From: Acidobacteriota bacterium
Lineage (GTDB): Bacteria > Acidobacteriota > Terriglobia > Bryobacterales > Bryobacteraceae
Direction of reading: 5' to 3'
DNA: 6,903 nt
Assembly (NCBI GenBank): GCA_947505565.1
Contig: CANNLB010000138.1
Location: forward strand, 1-6,903
The notes under the pieces are model-generated. The model did not search any database. It saw nothing but the letters and a program-made list of their open reading frames with translations, and was not told the DNA's origin. Positions within the stretch are counted from its first letter, which is position 1, and each line of letters starts with the position of its first letter. The position numbers were made by a program, and so were the translations under genes. Positions 4,741 through 6,903 of this stretch are shown one piece after another.

Positions 4741-6520
4741 GGCCGAGGCGGCGGGCGTCGTTGGGGACCTGGAAGGGTTGGTCGATGGAGAGGGTGACGG
4801 TGAGGTCGCCGTCGCCAGGGGGGAGGTCCTTGGTTTTGAGGTCGTAGGAGCCGGGGCCGGGGAGGGTTTGGGTGAGGACGATTTGGCCGTCGGCCAAGAG
4901 GGTGACGACGCGGCCGGGGGCTTGGGGCGGGAGGAATATTTTGGCGGTGAGGGGGCCGGGTTTGCGCTGGAGGAGGACGGTGCCGCGCTCGGCCATCCAA
5001 CGCCATTGGTTGCCTTCGAGTTCGTAGATGCCGGAGACGATTTGGGTGGAGGCGTCGGGGTCGGCCATCGTGAGAAAGCTACGGGTGGGGCGCTGGGCGA
5101 TGACGCCGGAGAGGGAGATGCGGTCTATGGGTCCGGATGGGATGTCGAAGGCGCGGAAGCCGCCTTGTGCGGTGGAGTAGGCGCTTTTGCCGCCGAGGCA
5201 GATGAGGCAGAGGGGGAGGCTGGGGCGGACTTCGGCTTCGCGGATGAGAGCGAGGCGGCCGCCGCCGGTGTTAAAGCGGACGGAGGGTTTGAGGGCGCTG
5301 GAGAGGACAGAGTCGCCGGGCTGGACGGATTGGCCTTGGAGGAGGGGAACGCCGCCGAGGGCCTCGGCGTAGTAGCGGAGGCCCCATTCGGCGTTGACCC
5401 AGAGGCGGCCGTCTGGAGCGGTGACGAAGTCGCGATAGGCCTGCCAGTGCTGGTAGTTGGAGAAGGCGAGCGCCATGGAGAGGAGGAACTGGAGGACGAT
5501 GGCGGGGCGGGCGAAGCGGTAGTGGCTGGTTAGGATGGCGATGGGGAGGGCGATGGGGAGGAGGTAGCGGTTGGAACCGGCGAAGAAGACGGCGAGGGCG
5601 GCGGCGAAGAAGACGGCGGTCCATTGGACGAGCCATTCCGACTTCACGCGGGGGGCTAGGGCGATGAGGAGGCTCGCGCCGATTCCGAAGGGCAGCCAGA
5701 AGAGGGGGCTGGGATCGTAGAAGGCGGCGGCTAGGGCGAAGGGGGCGGCCCAGCGCCAGTGGACGGGCAACGTCGCGAGGGGGAAGATGAGCCAGCCGAG
5801 ATGGGTGGTTAGCGCTGCGGCGTTGCGGAGTTTATTGAGAAGGGTTTGGAGGCCGTATTGGGAGAAGTAGCCGGTGAGGACTTGGGCTGGGAGGGTGCCG
5901 GTGGAGGAGCGTTCGAGGAGTTGGAAGGCGAGGATCGACAGGGCGGGGGTGAGGAGAACGGGCCAGGCTTGACGGCTGTACAGGAAGAGGATCGGGATGA
6001 GGACGACGGCTTGATAGGAGGTAAGGGCGGCGAGGGCTAACGGGACCACGGCGAGGTAAGGGCGGCGGCCAGTATAAAGGGCGATGGAGAGGAGGAACCA
6101 GGCGAGAAAGGGGACGTCGGTTTCTAGGCTGTTGCCGTTGATGACGAAGGCGGGGGTGGCGAGGAAGAGGAAGGTGGCGGCGAGGGGATGGGGGGTGAAG
6201 CGGCGGGCGAGGATGAGAGCCGAAAGCGCCGCGATGAGCGAGAAGGGGATGTAGGCGGCGTGGAAGGGGAGTTCTTTGACGTCGCCGACGAGGGCGAGGA
6301 GGGCACCGAGGTACCAGGCATTGAAGGGGCCGTGGGTGTGGCCCTGCATGGAGACCATTTGCCCTTCGAAGGCGAAGCGGACGTGGAGGGGGTGAATGGG
6401 TTCAATCTGCGCGTGTTGGGCGCTGAGGAGGTAGTAGGCGTCATCGCCCTGGATGGGGTGATGGAGATACGGCACGCGCAGGGATAGAACGATGGCGATG
6501 ACGAGCAGCGCGTGCCGCAT
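4712..6520 (-). CDS. Polytopic GT-C family glycosyltransferase (ArnT/PMT-like, GT39-type)
   Basis: This integral inner-membrane protein probably transfers a sugar from a polyprenyl-phosphate donor to a periplasmic acceptor. I chose the ATG at 6520 (602 residues, MRHALLVIAIVLSLRVPYLH). It lies 7 bp after the gcvH stop and puts the first membrane helix at the N-terminus. An upstream in-frame ATG at 6571 would add 17 Pro/Ser-rich residues and overlap gcvH by 44 bp. After the first helix (about 4-18) comes GDDAYY with Asp26-Asp27, matching the acidic catalytic motif in the first periplasmic loop of GT-C enzymes. A second acidic motif, LETD (132-135), fits the second loop. About a dozen hydrophobic helices extend to residue 353, many rich in Leu/Ala/Phe. 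A soluble, beta-rich C-terminal domain (about 357-602) follows and is presumably periplasmic. No Shine-Dalgarno is seen; translational coupling to gcvH is plausible. The 3' end overlaps the convergent DinB remnant by 29 bp. Donor and acceptor are unknown. Confidence 0.85.
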   Translation of the reverse strand: MRHALLVIAIVLSLRVPYLHHPIQGDDAYYLLSAQHAQIEPIHPLHVRFAFEGQMVSMQGHTHGPFNAWYLGALLALVGDVKELPFHAAYIPFSLIAALSALILARRFTPHPLAATFLFLATPAFVINGNSLETDVPFLAWFLLSIALYTGRRPYLAVVPLALAALTSYQAVVLIPILFLYSRQAWPVLLTPALSILAFQLLERSSTGTLPAQVLTGYFSQYGLQTLLNKLRNAAALTTHLGWLIFPLATLPVHWRWAAPFALAAAFYDPSPLFWLPFGIGASLLIALAPRVKSEWLVQWTAVFFAAALAVFFAGSNRYLLPIALPIAILTSHYRFARPAIVLQFLLSMALAFSNYQHWQAYRDFVTAPDGRLWVNAEWGLRYYAEALGGVPLLQGQSVQPGDSVLSSALKPSVRFNTGGGRLALIREAEVRPSLPLCLICLGGKSAYSTAQGGFRAFDIPSGPIDRISLSGVIAQRPTRSFLTMADPDASTQIVSGIYELEGNQWRWMAERGTVLLQRKPGPLTAKIFLPPQAPGRVVTLLADGQIVLTQTLPGPGSYDLKTKDLPPGDGDLTVTLSIDQPFQVPNDARRLGLILSSLGVP

Positions 6521-6527
6521 GGACGGG

Positions 6528-6902
6528 CTAGCCGAGATAGGCCTGATAATCGGCGGCCGAGAGAAGACCATCGAGTTCGGCGGGTTGGGTGATCTTGACC
6601 TTGATGAGCCAAGCGGCGCCGTGGGGGTCGGAGTTCAAGCTCTCGGGCTTGTCGTTGAGGCCGGGGTTGACCTCAATGACTTCGCCCGAGACGGGGGCGT
6701 AAAGGTCCGAGACGGCTTTGACGCTTTCGACGGAGCCGAAGGTTTTGCCTTGCTCGATGGTCGCTCCAACTTTGGGGAGATCGACGAAGACGATGTCGCC
6801 GAGTTCGGATTGGGCGTGGTCGGTGATGCCGATGGTGCCGGTTTCACCTTCGGATAGAACCCATTCGTGCTCTTTGGTGTAGCGGTAATTGTCTGGATAC
6901 AT
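6528..6902 (-). CDS. gcvH: Glycine cleavage system H protein (lipoyl carrier)
   Basis: This complete 124-residue protein starts one base inside the window edge (MYPDNYRYTKEHEWV, a standard GcvH start). H protein shuttles the aminomethyl group between P protein (glycine decarboxylase), T protein and L protein in the cytoplasm. Its swinging arm is a lipoylated lysine, here Lys62 in GSVESVKAVSDLYAPVSGEV, the canonical lipoyl hairpin. Other hallmarks are ITDHAQSELGDIVFVDLP (26-43), VNPGLND (78-84) and WLIKVKI near 98-104. Length and motifs are normal, so the protein should be functional. gcvT is expected upstream, outside the window. Downstream lies the membrane glycosyltransferase rather than gcvP, so the P-protein genes are either upstream too or elsewhere. 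Confidence 0.97.
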   Translation of the reverse strand: MYPDNYRYTKEHEWVLSEGETGTIGITDHAQSELGDIVFVDLPKVGATIEQGKTFGSVESVKAVSDLYAPVSGEVIEVNPGLNDKPESLNSDPHGAAWLIKVKITQPAELDGLLSAADYQAYLG

Positions 6903-6903
6903 G

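Noticed and set aside
4691..5533. Plus-strand open frame of 280 codons antisense to the glycosyltransferase
   Set aside because: The product is low-complexity Gly/Glu/Ala sequence typical of the reverse complement of a C3-biased gene; the opposite frame has clear membrane helices and motifs.

Overview
The window is a GC-rich bacterial chromosome segment. Every intact gene is read from the minus strand; the only plus-strand gene is a decayed one. The protein types suggest an Acidobacteriota member, perhaps Bryobacterales/Solibacter-like, with Planctomycetota as the main alternative. The clues are two Tat-exported sugar-type enzymes, a secreted PQQ-propeller protein carrying an EF-hand, and weak or absent Shine-Dalgarno sequences. 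This is a judgement from protein style, not from a marker gene.

Layout from the right end, in the direction of transcription. At 6528-6902 lies a complete glycine cleavage H protein. Seven bases after it begins a 602-residue polytopic GT-C/ArnT-like glycosyltransferase (4712-6520). Its 3' end converges on, and overlaps by 29 bp, a broken plus-strand DinB-family gene (about 4216-4740). That remnant keeps its three-histidine metal motif but has a premature stop and two compensating frame changes. Divergent from the remnant, a minus-strand pair follows 28 bp apart: a Tat-exported mandelate racemase/enolase-superfamily dehydratase (2955-4160) and a Tat-exported TIM-barrel sugar phosphate isomerase/epimerase-like protein (1991-2926). 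This looks like a small sugar or sugar-acid operon acting outside the cytoplasm.

Below it, a GC-rich stem-loop (1929-1956) abuts the start of a second decayed gene, a YdhR-type small monooxygenase remnant (1657-1926) with an internal stop and missing residues. About 170 bp of unassigned spacer follow. Then comes a compact single-domain FKBP-type prolyl isomerase (1107-1487), and 17 bp further a secreted PQQ-type beta-propeller protein with an EF-hand insertion, which runs off the left edge (1-1089).

No RNA gene, CRISPR array, insertion sequence or defence system is visible. The most notable points are the two gene remnants in otherwise intact surroundings, an Asp-to-His change at the first metal-ligand position of the enolase-superfamily enzyme, and a canonical calcium-binding loop inside the propeller protein. 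I found no convincing new multi-gene system.
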